This document shows positions 1-6,637 of a DNA stretch of 24,373 nucleotides, piece by piece. This DNA is from JBLNBQ01 sp050260095 (GTDB taxonomy: Bacteria; Bacillota; UBA5301; DYFA01). Position numbers and translations under genes: made by a program. The stretch covers positions 1 through 24,373 of the forward strand of contig JBLNBQ010000053.1 in assembly GCA_050260095.1 (NCBI GenBank), written 5' to 3'. Position 1 is the first letter of the stretch, and every line of letters starts with the position of its first letter. Under the pieces are notes generated by a model. It saw only the letters and a program-made list of their open reading frames with translations, was not told where the DNA came from and ran no database searches.

Positions 1-546
1 GAGGGCCGCGGCGCCGGGAAGGCCGGCGGCGCGGGAGGCCTGCAGGTCGGTGGGGGAGTCGCCCAGGTAAAGCGCTTCGTGGGGACCGGCGCCCAAGAGT
101 TCGAGCCCTTTGAGCAACGAGTCGGGCGCTGGTTTCCGCCGGGGCACCTCGTCGACGGCGACCGTCGCGTCGAAGTAGGAGTCAAGGCCGAAGAAGGCCA
201 GAGTATGATCGAGTTCCTCGCGGGTTTCCGAGGTGACGGCCGCCAGGCGAAAACCCGCCTCCCTTAAGCCCGCCAAGCCTTCCCGAACCCCCTCGTAGAG
301 GTAGTTCTCGCCGAAACGGCTACGGAAGCCTTCCATCCACCGGGCGGCCAGCAGGTCGGGGTCGGCCGGATGGAAGGCGGCGGCGGTGCCGAGCGTCGGT
401 AGGTGCATGGAACTCCGGAGAGCCTCTTCCGGTGGGACGCAGCCGGTCAGCCCCGCGAGGGCCTCCCCCAGGGTGCGGACGGCGAGGTCGATGGTGTTGA
501 TCAACGTCCCGTCCACGTCGAGCATCACGGCGGTGAAACGAGCCAA
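1..546 (-). CDS. HAD-superfamily phosphatase, phosphoglycolate phosphatase-like (partial)
   Basis: This is the first 182 codons of a HAD hydrolase; the reading frame runs off the left end of the window without a stop. All four family motifs are visible: motif I DVDGT near residue 9 (nucleophile and acid/base Asp), motif II Ser/Thr in VTSET, motif III Lys in RRKPAPDSL, and motif IV GDSPTDLQAS (metal-binding Asp). The alpha-helical cap between motifs I and II fits the Gph/PpaX/beta-phosphoglucomutase group. By family it should be a cytosolic Mg-dependent phosphatase acting on a small phosphorylated metabolite; the exact substrate cannot be read from sequence. The start is a TTG at 546, chosen because a GGGGGG stretch lies about 6 bases upstream; a second TTG at 552 is too close to it. 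Remnants of other genes lie directly upstream on the same strand. Confidence 0.85.
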   Translation of the reverse strand, partial: MARFTAVMLDVDGTLINTIDLAVRTLGEALAGLTGCVPPEEALRSSMHLPTLGTAAAFHPADPDLLAARWMEGFRSRFGENYLYEGVREGLAGLREAGFRLAAVTSETREELDHTLAFFGLDSYFDATVAVDEVPRRKPAPDSLLKGLELLGAGPHEALYLGDSPTDLQASRAAGLPGAAAL

Positions 547-594
547 ACGCAATCCCCCCGCCAGGCATTTCGGCCCGTCCCGGCAGAGAACCTC

Positions 595-756
595 CTACGA
601 GAAGCGGGGCAGGAACATGCCCGTCTTGCGCCGGTACTCGCCGCAGGCCGGTCCGAACTCCCGCTCCATGTCGCTCTCTTCCTTGCGCGCCAGCTGGTAG
701 TACATGACCACCATGATGGGCCACATGACAAGTGAGGGTCTCGCCGGCCCTTCGGA
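595..756 (-). pseudogene. C-terminal remnant of an isoprenylcysteine/phospholipid methyltransferase-like protein
   Basis: Between an in-frame TAG at 757-759 and the TAG at 595-597 the minus strand encodes a short membrane-like stretch (MWPIMVVMYYQLARKEE) followed by MEREFGPACGEYRRKTGMF and a final LPRFS. The arrangement RKEE, then EFG, then a Tyr-rich stretch, then T..FLPRF at the very end is the characteristic C-terminus of the ICMT/PEMT-type membrane methyltransferases, which are normally 150 to 220 residues long. Only about 45 residues survive, so the SAM-binding part and the other membrane helices are missing. The family assignment is from motif recall; that it is a dead remnant is inferred from its length and the upstream stop. 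Confidence 0.6.
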
Positions 757-789
757 CTATGGTACTCTTCTGAGGCCGTTGGCACTCTC

Positions 790-1083
790 CTACCGCCGGA
801 CCCATGCTGTTTTCCGCCACGGAGAGTGTACAGCTGTGTTCGCGATAATTGTTGGTTTCCCAGCTACGATGCCGCGCCGAGGCCTCACGGCCGCCGCCAG
901 GCTGATGGAGTACTCCGCTGCCGGGCTGGCCGGCACCACATACTCGCCGAGCTTCTCGCCCGACACGGCGAGCACCTCGATCTTGTCGCCCGGCGCCTCG
1001 GCATAGGCCACCTCGGGGATCATCGCCTTGCACTCGTAGGGCGGCATGCCCTTCTGCCGTTCGGCGAACTCGGCCCGGACCTT
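790..1083 (-). pseudogene. Unrecognised coding fragment, probably decayed
   Basis: From just after a TAA (1084-1086) to a TAG at 790-792 the minus strand is open for 97 codons. The first two thirds, including PPYECKAMIPEVAYAEAPGD and KIEVLAVSGEKLGEYVVP, have strong G/C third positions and a convincing protein composition. The last third (after about position 890) turns AT-richer and loses that bias, so the frame there is probably not genuine. There is no start codon with a ribosome binding site; the only ATG is at 1047. It reads like an internal piece of a larger gene that has been cut at both ends. I do not recognise the family. A small real gene starting at 1047 is possible but less likely. 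Confidence 0.35.
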
Positions 1084-1243
1084 TTATGCCCAGTTCTTAC
1101 GTAAACATGCAAGCCGCGGCTTCGGCGGGACTTGCCCGCGGCCGGCGGTGGCTCCGCCCAGCGCAGGCAGGAGTTGTGGCTGTCCCCCCGTCCGGCAGGT
1201 ATGGTACGCTTGACCGGAATTCGTGCCATCGAGGAGGCGGACC

Positions 1244-1963
1244 ATGTTCCCCGTTCGTCGCACGCGCCGGAACCTGACGCCCATATACGTTGCCCTGGCA
1301 TTGGTGGCGGTGGCCGGACTGTGGGCCACTTTCGCCCGGCCCACCGAGGCTGATAACCTCACTGCTGACGGAGGGAGCCGGCGGTCTTCGCGCCCGGACG
1401 CCGTTTCCCCGGCGCCCGCCACCCCGGCGGGTTCGCCGCCTGCCGTGTCCAGCGCCCCACCGCCCGGCGGGAAGCCTACGGCTGCCCCGGCGAACCCCGC
1501 CCCGGCGAACTCCGCTCCCGACGACCCCGCCGAGAACCCGGCCAAGGCCGGCGCGGCGTCCGAAGCGCCGGTTCCTGCTGACCAGGGCCTCTGGGTGGAC
1601 GTGGACCTTTCGCAGCAGCGGGTGATGGTCAAGCAAGGCGAGCAGGTGGTCAAGGAGATGGTGACCTCCAGCGGCGCCCCGGGCTACGATACGCCCCAGG
1701 GCACGTTCCAGGTGCAGAACCGCGGCGAGTGGTTCTACAGCGACAAATACGAAGAAGGCGCCAAGTGGTGGGTCTCCTTCAGCGGCTGGGGCCAGTATCT
1801 TTTCCACTCTATCGTGATGGACAAGGACCAGCGGGTGATCGAGGCGGAAGTGGCCAAACTAGGCTGGCCGGCCTCCCACGGTTGCCTGCGCCTGGCGGTG
1901 GACGACGCCAAGTGGATCTACGATAACGTGCCGCAGGGCGCGAAGGTGGTCATCCACGCCTGA
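1244..1963 (+). CDS. L,D-transpeptidase (YkuD domain), membrane-anchored
   Basis: The 239-residue protein begins with a basic N-terminus and one hydrophobic segment (about residues 11-30), followed by a long Pro/Ala-rich linker (about 36-115) and a C-terminal YkuD domain. The catalytic signature is present near the end: an upstream LFHSIV histidine and SHGCLRL with the nucleophilic Cys at about residue 214 and the following Arg. Enzymes of this family form 3-3 cross-links in peptidoglycan or attach proteins to it, working outside the cytoplasmic membrane; the linker would let the domain reach the wall. The ATG at 1244 is chosen because GAGGAGG lies 6 bases upstream; a GTG at 1223 would lack such a site. 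The gene stands alone and ends in a rho-independent terminator. I see no convincing promoter upstream. Confidence 0.93.
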   Translation: MFPVRRTRRNLTPIYVALALVAVAGLWATFARPTEADNLTADGGSRRSSRPDAVSPAPATPAGSPPAVSSAPPPGGKPTAAPANPAPANSAPDDPAENPAKAGAASEAPVPADQGLWVDVDLSQQRVMVKQGEQVVKEMVTSSGAPGYDTPQGTFQVQNRGEWFYSDKYEEGAKWWVSFSGWGQYLFHSIVMDKDQRVIEAEVAKLGWPASHGCLRLAVDDAKWIYDNVPQGAKVVIHA

Positions 1964-2000
1964 ACAATCTGTGGGAGGTTCCCTTCCAGGCGCGCGAAGA

Positions 2001-2028
2001 AGCCGGGACGGTCTGTCCCGGCTTTCTC
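2001..2028 (+). terminator. Rho-independent terminator of the L,D-transpeptidase gene
   Basis: AGCCGGGAC (2001-2009) pairs perfectly with GTCCCGGCT (2015-2023) around a 5-base loop, and the 3' side runs into TTTCTC. It lies 38 bases after the stop codon, on the coding strand. Confidence 0.85.
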
Positions 2029-2184
2029 ATCACTTCCGGCAGGGTCTGCGGGCGTCCCGCCTACGCCTCGGCCGGCACGGCCGACCCTTCGCGCAGCTGG
2101 GCGGCGAGTGGCGCTGGCCGGTTCGCAGCGCCAGGTCCCACTTGTCCGTGGCTGCCCAATTCTGGTCGGTGCGGAAGACGGCGC

Positions 2185-2215
2185 TTGACGCCAATATATC
2201 AACTTGATATATTGG
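2185..2215 (+). promoter_or_regulatory. PadR promoter overlapped by a perfect palindromic operator
   Basis: A -35 box TTGACG (2185-2190) and a -10 box TATATT (2208-2213) are separated by exactly 17 bases. The spacer and -10 box are covered by a perfect inverted repeat: CCAATATATCAA (2191-2202), a single central C, and TTGATATATTGG (2204-2215). The AT-rich palindrome stands out from its GC-rich surroundings. A repressor bound here would block RNA polymerase. Because the next gene encodes a PadR-family repressor, autoregulation is the simplest reading; the binding itself is inferred. Confidence 0.85.
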
Positions 2216-2245
2216 AGGTGACGATCAGGGGAGGGACCTTCAGGG

Positions 2246-2824
2246 ATGGAGAACAAGACGGCGTACGTTCTGCTGGGCCTCTTAAACCACGAACCGCTCA
2301 CCGGCTACCAGATCCGGAAGCGGATCGAGATCTCCCTGGGGCGATTCTGGGACGCCGGGTTCGGGCAGATCTATCCGGCCTTACAGCGCCTGGCCGAGGA
2401 AGGCCTCGTCGTCTGCGCGGCGGGGAGCGGGGAGGGACGGCCCGGGCGCAAGGTGTACGCCATCACGGCCGAGGGGCGCGAGGCGCTGAAGGCCTGGCTG
2501 GCGGAGCCGGCGGTCCGGGAGTACGTGCGCTATGAAGTCTTGCTCAAGCTCTTCTTCGGGAGCCTTGTGCCGGTGGAGCGCAGCATCGAAACGATCGAGG
2601 CGTTCCGGGCCCGGTACGAGGGGGAGCCCGACCGGCTGGAGCGCTTTGCCGCCGAACTGAGGGCTGCCCTCCCGGAAAGCCCCGACCATCTCTATTACCT
2701 GTTGACCGTGCGCTTCGGCCAACGCATATACCGGGCTTACCTGGACTGGGCCGACGAAGCGCTGGCCATACTCCGCAGCCAAGCTGCCGGGACGACGCCC
2801 GGCCAAGGGAGTGACCGCTCATGA
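2246..2824 (+). CDS. PadR-family transcriptional regulator
   Basis: This 192-residue protein has the PadR winged-helix domain at its N-terminus (about residues 1-85): the opening YVLLGLLNHEPLTGYQIRK, then FGQIYPALQRLAEEGLV as recognition region, and the wing GRPGRKVYAITAEGREAL. The rest, about 90 to 180, is a helical region of the kind (Vir_act_alpha_C) that forms the dimer interface. Members of the family are small-molecule-responsive repressors of nearby genes, often for transporters or stress functions. The ATG at 2246 follows a GGGGAGG about 10 bases upstream. Its stop overlaps the next gene's start (ATGA), so the two are translationally coupled and share the promoter/operator upstream. 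The ligand cannot be read from sequence. Confidence 0.93.
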   Translation: MENKTAYVLLGLLNHEPLTGYQIRKRIEISLGRFWDAGFGQIYPALQRLAEEGLVVCAAGSGEGRPGRKVYAITAEGREALKAWLAEPAVREYVRYEVLLKLFFGSLVPVERSIETIEAFRARYEGEPDRLERFAAELRAALPESPDHLYYLLTVRFGQRIYRAYLDWADEALAILRSQAAGTTPGQGSDRS

Positions 2825-3573
2825 GACGACAGACCCTCCGCAAGACGGCGATCTACGCCTCTTTCCTCCTCTTCCCGGTGACGATCTACTATTTCTCGCC
2901 GGAGCTGATCCTGATGGCGGCCGCGGAAGGGATTCTCTCCGGCAGCGCCGTGGTCTTCGGGCTGCTCTTCCTTTCGGGCCTCTTTTTCGGGCGGGCCTGG
3001 TGCGGTTGGCTCTGTCCGGGCGGGGGGCTGCAGGAGGCTTGTCTCAGGGTGGTGAGGAAGCCCGTCGGCCCGCGCCGCTGGATCAAGTACCTCATCTTCT
3101 GGCCCTGGCTGGGCGGAATCCTGATCCTGGCCGCCCGGGCCGGGGGGTTCCATGGCGTAAACCCGCTCTACCAGATGCCCCGCGGTATCTCTTTCGTGGA
3201 GCCCGGCGCCTGGGTGATCTACTTCGGCTTCGTGACCCTGATCGCGCTCCTCGCGCTCACGGCCGGGCGGCGGGGCTTCTGCCACCACGCCTGCTGGATG
3301 GCGCCGTTTCTGATCGCCGGGGCGAGCCTGCGGGAACGATTCGGCTGGCCGGCGCTGCGCCTCGAGGGGAGCCCGGCGGCCTGCTCGGGCTGCGGCCGCT
3401 GCACCTCCCGGTGCCCGATGAGCCTGGACGTGCAGGGCATGGTCCGGAGGGGGCGGATGGCGGACGGCGACTGCATCCTCTGCGGGGAGTGCGTGGACGG
3501 CTGCCCGCGCGGCGCAATCCGCTACACGTTCCGGCCGCCCGCCCGCCTGCCGGTCCTGCCGGTGAAGGAGTAG
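2821..3573 (+). CDS. NapH/NosR-like membrane 4Fe-4S protein (polyferredoxin)
   Basis: The 250-residue protein has four or five hydrophobic segments (about 10-28, 42-58, 90-106, 130-147 and possibly 160-170) and a cytoplasmic C-terminal dicluster ferredoxin. Two cysteine pairs of the NapH/NosR/YccM type are visible, CGWLCPGG (Cys61, Cys65) and CHHACW (Cys154, Cys158). Two full [4Fe-4S] motifs follow: CSGCGRCTSRCP (188, 191, 194, 198) and CILCGECVDGCP (218, 221, 224, 228). Known relatives move electrons between the quinone pool or flavins and a periplasmic or cytoplasmic partner. No partner reductase is adjacent, so its role here is open. It begins inside the stop of the PadR gene, which strongly suggests control by that repressor. 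Length is normal for the short NapH-like forms. Confidence 0.9.
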   Translation: MRRQTLRKTAIYASFLLFPVTIYYFSPELILMAAAEGILSGSAVVFGLLFLSGLFFGRAWCGWLCPGGGLQEACLRVVRKPVGPRRWIKYLIFWPWLGGILILAARAGGFHGVNPLYQMPRGISFVEPGAWVIYFGFVTLIALLALTAGRRGFCHHACWMAPFLIAGASLRERFGWPALRLEGSPAACSGCGRCTSRCPMSLDVQGMVRRGRMADGDCILCGECVDGCPRGAIRYTFRPPARLPVLPVKE

Positions 3574-3591
3574 CCCAGCTGCCAGAGTCCA

Positions 3592-3624
3592 GGCGCCCGG
3601 CCCGCCGGAGGCGAGCCGGGCGCC
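3592..3624. terminator. GC-rich hairpin between convergent genes, possible terminator
   Basis: GGCGCCCGGC (3592-3601) and GCCGGGCGCC (3615-3624) form a perfect 10-bp stem with a 13-base loop, 18 bases after the stop of the membrane ferredoxin gene and just beyond the stop of the convergent flavoprotein gene. Neither side has a T-tract, so it may act as a bidirectional transcript end or an RNA-stabilising stem rather than a classic terminator. Confidence 0.45.
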
Positions 3625-3630
3625 GTGCGT

Positions 3631-4203
3631 TCAGCGGAGCCGGGTGAGCAGCCATGCCATGTTCTGGCCGAGCGTCCGGAAGGTCCGGATGCCTTCGTCA
3701 TCCCGCGAGACCTCGCCGGGCAGGTGGGCAAGGGTCAGGTTCCAGTAGCTCGAGGCGGGGACAATCATCTCGGTTATCCCGAAGAAGAAGTTGATGGCCG
3801 CGTAGGTGAAGTTCGCCCCGGCCCGGCGGGCGGCGACCACTGCCGCGCCCACCTTGCCCTTGAGCGGGTTGCCGTTGGCCCGGACCACGGTGCCGCACCG
3901 GTCGATCAGCGCCTTGGTCTCCGAGTTCACGTTGCTGAAGTAGGTGGGGGAGCCGATGAGGATGCCGTCGGCCTCCAGCATCTTGGCGAGCCAGGCGTTG
4001 AGTTCGTCATCCTGCCGGACGCAGCGCAAGTCGCGGTTCTCCTTGCACTTGCCGCAGGCGAGGCAGCCGTGAAGCCCGCGCCCGCCCACCTGCACGAATT
4101 CCGTCTCGATCCCCGCCCGTGCGAGTTCCTCCAGCACGATCCGGAGGCTTTGCGCCGTGTTGCCGTTGGGGCGCGGGCTGCCGTTGAATGCCACGACTTT
4201 CAC
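3631..4203 (-). CDS. Iron-sulfur flavoprotein / NAD(P)H-dependent FMN reductase family
   Basis: The 190-residue protein has a flavodoxin-like fold. An FMN phosphate loop NGSPRPNGNTA spans residues 7-17, and SPTYFSNVNSETKALIDR provides the second flavin contact. Between them is a compact cysteine motif, Cys47, Cys50, Cys53 and Cys61 (CX2CX2CX7C), as in the iron-sulfur flavoproteins (Isf) of anaerobes, which hold one [4Fe-4S] cluster beside FMN and pass electrons from ferredoxin, often for detoxifying oxygen species. The start is taken as the GTG at 4203: beta-strand 1 (VKVVAFNGSP) begins right there and a GGAG lies about 9 bases upstream. A much longer upstream extension of the frame is rejected because it runs through the promoter. 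The protein is cytosolic. Convergent with the ferredoxin gene. Confidence 0.88.
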   Translation of the reverse strand: MKVVAFNGSPRPNGNTAQSLRIVLEELARAGIETEFVQVGGRGLHGCLACGKCKENRDLRCVRQDDELNAWLAKMLEADGILIGSPTYFSNVNSETKALIDRCGTVVRANGNPLKGKVGAAVVAARRAGANFTYAAINFFFGITEMIVPASSYWNLTLAHLPGEVSRDDEGIRTFRTLGQNMAWLLTRLR

Positions 4204-4227
4204 ACAGATCAACTCCGTTACAAGATA

Positions 4228-4288
4228 CCTGCCGCAGGCAGGCGAGGGGACTTCTCCCATCATAGTATGCCGTCCCCTGAGCTGACAA
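4228..4288 (-). promoter_or_regulatory. Promoter and leader hairpin of the iron-sulfur flavoprotein gene
   Basis: On the minus strand TTGTCA (4283-4288) and TATGAT (4259-4264) are spaced by 18 bases, a good sigma-70 type promoter. Transcription would start near 4252, giving a leader of about 50 bases. Inside that leader CCTGCC and GGCAGG (4228-4242) form a 6-bp stem with a three-base loop, upstream of the GGAG and GTG start. The position of the promoter supports the GTG at 4203 as the real start. Confidence 0.65.
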
Positions 4289-4343
4289 GAGCCGGAACCG
4301 GTTGGGAAAAAAGCTGTCGCGGATTTGCCGCGCAAAGGAGGAG

Positions 4344-4571
4344 ACCCTTCCGGCGCTGACCGCCCACGACCACGACTACGAGCGGAGCAAGAGCATTCGC
4401 GGGTTCCGTTGGACCAAGGACCAGGCCGGCAAGATCTCCCATCAGCGGCTGCCCGGCGCCACGATCGATGAGGGCTCGGGGCGGTTCGGCAAAACCGTCC
4501 AGGGCTCGGGAACAGTCTGGGTAGTTCTCGGCTGAACGGGCGCAGGCGCCTCGGCAACCGCCGCCGCGTGA
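4344..4571 (+). pseudogene. C-terminal remnant of a purple-acid-phosphatase-like metallophosphatase
   Basis: The plus-strand frame holds ALTAHDHDYERSKSIRG, which matches the metal-binding GHDHDYERS motif near the C-terminal end of calcineurin-like purple acid phosphatases, and then GSGTVWVVLG, matching the GTVYVVTGGGGA strand that follows it in those enzymes. The frame is cut by TGA at 4533-4535; reading on, TGAGASATAAA continues to the next TGA at 4569-4571, again in keeping with the family. The N-terminal metal motifs (GDxG, GDxxY, GNHE) are absent and there is no start with a ribosome binding site. The family is from motif recall; that it is dead is inferred from the missing two thirds and the internal stop. 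Confidence 0.6.
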
Positions 4572-4576
4572 CTGAC

Positions 4577-4877
4577 TACCTGTTGCAGCCCAGAGAGGAT
4601 GTCGAGATGGATGGCGCTGGTGGCCCGGCTGGCTTCCGGGCCCGACCGCAGGCCGTACAACACGACGGCCAGACCGCCCAGGAGGCCCGAGCGGACGGTG
4701 ACCGCAAGCGGCGGCACGGCTCCTGGGGGAGCTCTTTCTGCACCTTCAAAGAGCGGAACCGGTTCCGGCCTGCCGCGAGCTTTTCGCCGGCGGGGTGCGG
4801 GGCGGTCCCGTGATCCGGGAGGATTCTCAGGGTGCAGGGGCTAAGATAGCAGGGGAACAGTTAAGAGGGGGCGATGG
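4577..4877. other. Gene-poor stretch
   Basis: I see no convincing gene here. The minus strand is open from 4717 to 4442 and would encode about 90 residues with one hydrophobic stretch (SGLLGGLAVVLYGL), but its GTG start has an AGGAG only 2 bases away and the frame runs antisense across the phosphatase remnant. The segment just before 4878 carries the ribosome binding site AAGAGGGGG (4863-4871) of the next gene; a promoter for it must lie here but I cannot place it. Confidence 0.5.
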
Positions 4878-5573
4878 GTGACGATGAGAACGAAGTGCCG
4901 GATCCTGACCCTCTGCCTGGCTGCCGCGCTGGTGGCTGGTCTGGCCGGAGTCGCGCTTGCCGCCGGTCCGGTGGCGCGGCTCGGCGAGGCGGCGGCGGTG
5001 CTCCAGGAGATGAAAGCCAAGTCGGATGTGACTGCCATGGCGCGCCTGGTCAAGGAGGCCAAGGGGGTAGCGATCTTCCCTTCGGTACTCAAGGCCGGAA
5101 TCGTGCTCGGCGGGCGCTATGGCGAGGGGTTGCTCCTGCGGCACGATTCCCGGACCGGCACGTGGAGCGGTCCCTACTTTATCGAGCTCAAGGGCGTCTC
5201 TTACGGACCGCAGCTCGGAGTGCAGTCCACTGCCCTGGTGCTGGTGATCACCAATGATCGCGGCATGGAGGGCTTCACCGGCGACAAGGTGACGCTGGGC
5301 GGGGAGTTTTCCGTGGCGGCCGGTCCGGTCGGAAGACAGGCCGGGGCAGCGACCGATGTCGACCTGAAAGCCTCCATCTACAGCTATTCGATCAGCAAAG
5401 GCCTGTTCGCCGGCGCGTCGCTGGAGGGAGCTGTGATCCAGGCCGACGAGGCGGCCAACAAGGAGTACTGGGGCGCCGTGCTCACGGCCGACCAGATCCT
5501 GGCTCAGAAGGCGGGCGCGAACGCGGCGAACCTAGTCAAGGAGCTGAGCGCGCTGCTGGCGGAGGCCAAGTAG
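4878..5573 (+). CDS. Exported SYLF-domain (Ysc84/DUF500) protein
   Basis: A signal peptide covers about residues 1-29 (basic MRTKCR, hydrophobic core, cleavage after VALA or ALAA). The remainder is a single SYLF domain: KEAKGVAIFPSVLKAGIVLG, then the glycine-rich GGRYGEGLLL, SGPYFIELKGVSYGPQLGVQ, a conserved ITNDRGMEGF and the final ADEAANKEYWG. In eukaryotes this domain binds phosphoinositides and actin; bacterial versions are exported and their role is poorly known, with lipid binding or envelope function the usual guess. The length (231) is typical. A GTG at 4878 is 6 bases after AAGAGGGGG; an ATG at 4884 is the other choice and would not alter the signal peptide. It appears to be a single-gene unit with its own terminator. 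Confidence 0.9.
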   Translation: MTMRTKCRILTLCLAAALVAGLAGVALAAGPVARLGEAAAVLQEMKAKSDVTAMARLVKEAKGVAIFPSVLKAGIVLGGRYGEGLLLRHDSRTGTWSGPYFIELKGVSYGPQLGVQSTALVLVITNDRGMEGFTGDKVTLGGEFSVAAGPVGRQAGAATDVDLKASIYSYSISKGLFAGASLEGAVIQADEAANKEYWGAVLTADQILAQKAGANAANLVKELSALLAEAK

Positions 5574-5599
5574 TACCTGTTTCACACCAGTCCAGACCT

Positions 5600-5629
5600 G
5601 CCGGCCGCTTTGGCGGCCGGTTTCTTTTT
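5600..5629 (+). terminator. Rho-independent terminator of the SYLF gene
   Basis: CCGGCCGC (5601-5608) and GCGGCCGG (5613-5620) form a perfect stem with a TTTG loop, followed by TTTCTTTTT (5621-5629). This is the strongest intrinsic terminator in the window. Confidence 0.95.
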
Positions 5630-5673
5630 GTCCGAATCCCCGGGGTGAGGGTGGCGCGGGGCCTGTCCTCGCA

Positions 5674-5702
5674 TTGACAGAAGATTGTATCATTGGTAAC
5701 AT
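5674..5702 (+). promoter_or_regulatory. Promoter of the IclR-liv-aor operon
   Basis: TTGACA (5674-5679, consensus -35) and TAACAT (5697-5702, -10) are separated by 17 bases. Transcription would start near 5709, about 75 bases before the IclR start codon. No other promoter of similar quality is visible before the transporter genes. Confidence 0.7.
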
Positions 5703-5709
5703 GTAACTG

Positions 5710-5747
5710 GGTCCATGATACGGACCATATGTTCCGCTATACGGAAC
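5710..5747 (+). promoter_or_regulatory. Two inverted repeats, candidate IclR operators
   Basis: Directly after the predicted transcription start are GGTCC-N7-GGACC (5710-5726) and GTTCCG-N5-CGGAAC (5731-5747). Their centres are about 21 bases apart, two helical turns, and both share the pattern CC-N-ATA-CGGA on aligned bases. IclR-family proteins usually bind 15- to 17-base palindromes of the TTCCG/CGGAA sort next to their own gene. Binding as a pair of dimers on one face of the DNA is inferred. Confidence 0.65.
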
Positions 5748-5782
5748 GCAAGGGTTCGACACCTGGGGAGGACGGTACCTCG

Positions 5783-6577
5783 ATGCAACGGGACTTGGTC
5801 CAATCGGTCGACCGGGCGATGCAGATTCTGCTGGCCTTTGATTCTGAGGCGCAGGAGTTGAGCATCAACGAACTGAGCCGGCGGGTCCGGCTCTCGAAGA
5901 GCACGGTTCACCGCCTGCTTACCACCTTGGCCACCCGGAGCTTCGTGGAGCAGAACAATCAGAATGGGAAGTACCGGCTGGGCCTGGCCCTTTACGAGCT
6001 GGGGACTCAGACGATTCTGGCCCGGAGTTTCGTAGCCGAGGCTGAGCCGTTCCTGAAGGAGATCGTCGGGCTCTACGGGGAGACGGCGAGCCTCTCCGTC
6101 CTCGAGGACATCCACAGCGTGATCGTGGAGAAGTTCGAGAGTTCGGCAGCCCTGCGGCTCACCTCGCAGATAGGCCGCCGTAGCCACCTGCATACCTCCG
6201 CCAGCGGCAAGGTGCTTCTGGCCTACCAGCCCAGCCCGCTTCAGGAGGAACTCATCGCCCGGCTGCCGCTGCCGCGCTTTACGCCCAACACCATCACCGA
6301 CCCTCGCGAACTCAAGCGGCATCTGGCCGAAATCCGGCGGCGCGGCTACGCAGTGGACAACGAGGAGGTCTCCGAGGATCTCATCTGTATCGGCGCGCCC
6401 GTCTTCAATCACAGCGGCCAGGTCGTAGCGGCGATCTCCGCCTCGGGCCTGGCAAGCCGCGTCAGGCAGGCCGGGGTCGAGAGGATTGCCGCGACCCTGG
6501 TGGCCGCGGGGCTCAGCATCTCCAGTCGGCTTGGGTTTAGCCCTGAAAGGGAAGGGGTTGAGGCCGAAGAGAGCTAG
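5783..6577 (+). CDS. IclR-family transcriptional regulator
   Basis: The 264-residue protein has the usual two parts: an N-terminal winged helix-turn-helix (about residues 5-65, with LSINELSRRVRLSKSTVHRL as the helix-turn-helix) and a C-terminal GAF-like effector domain (about 80-255, with RSHLHTSASGKVLLAY and the late EDLICIGAPVF and VAAISASG). IclR regulators bind a small organic acid and repress or activate the catabolic genes beside them. The start at 5783 (MQRDLVQSVDRAMQIL) matches the family's usual N-terminus and follows GGGGAGGA by 10 bases; the frame is open further upstream but that part contains the operators. Only 60 bases without a terminator separate it from the binding-protein gene, so it is probably cotranscribed with the transporter and enzymes. 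Confidence 0.93.
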   Translation: MQRDLVQSVDRAMQILLAFDSEAQELSINELSRRVRLSKSTVHRLLTTLATRSFVEQNNQNGKYRLGLALYELGTQTILARSFVAEAEPFLKEIVGLYGETASLSVLEDIHSVIVEKFESSAALRLTSQIGRRSHLHTSASGKVLLAYQPSPLQEELIARLPLPRFTPNTITDPRELKRHLAEIRRRGYAVDNEEVSEDLICIGAPVFNHSGQVVAAISASGLASRVRQAGVERIAATLVAAGLSISSRLGFSPEREGVEAEES

Positions 6578-6637
6578 TGCCAGACTGCTCAAGACGGACA
6601 ACTTAGTACCCCAATCTTCATGAGGAGGGATCTGGTA

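Noticed and set aside
320..1033. Long minus-strand open frame of 237 codons
   Set aside because: It crosses the HAD gene and both remnants in another frame, is full of Arg, Gly and Pro, and has no ribosome binding site; a shadow of GC-rich DNA.
1111..1122. 12-base palindrome AAGCCGCGGCTT before the L,D-transpeptidase gene
   Set aside because: It has no loop to form a hairpin, lies far from any recognisable promoter, and short GC palindromes are common in such DNA.
4442..4717. Possible small membrane protein of about 90 residues on the minus strand
   Set aside because: It has one hydrophobic stretch and fair codon bias, but the ribosome binding site is only 2 bases from the GTG and it is antisense to the phosphatase remnant. 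Not enough to call.
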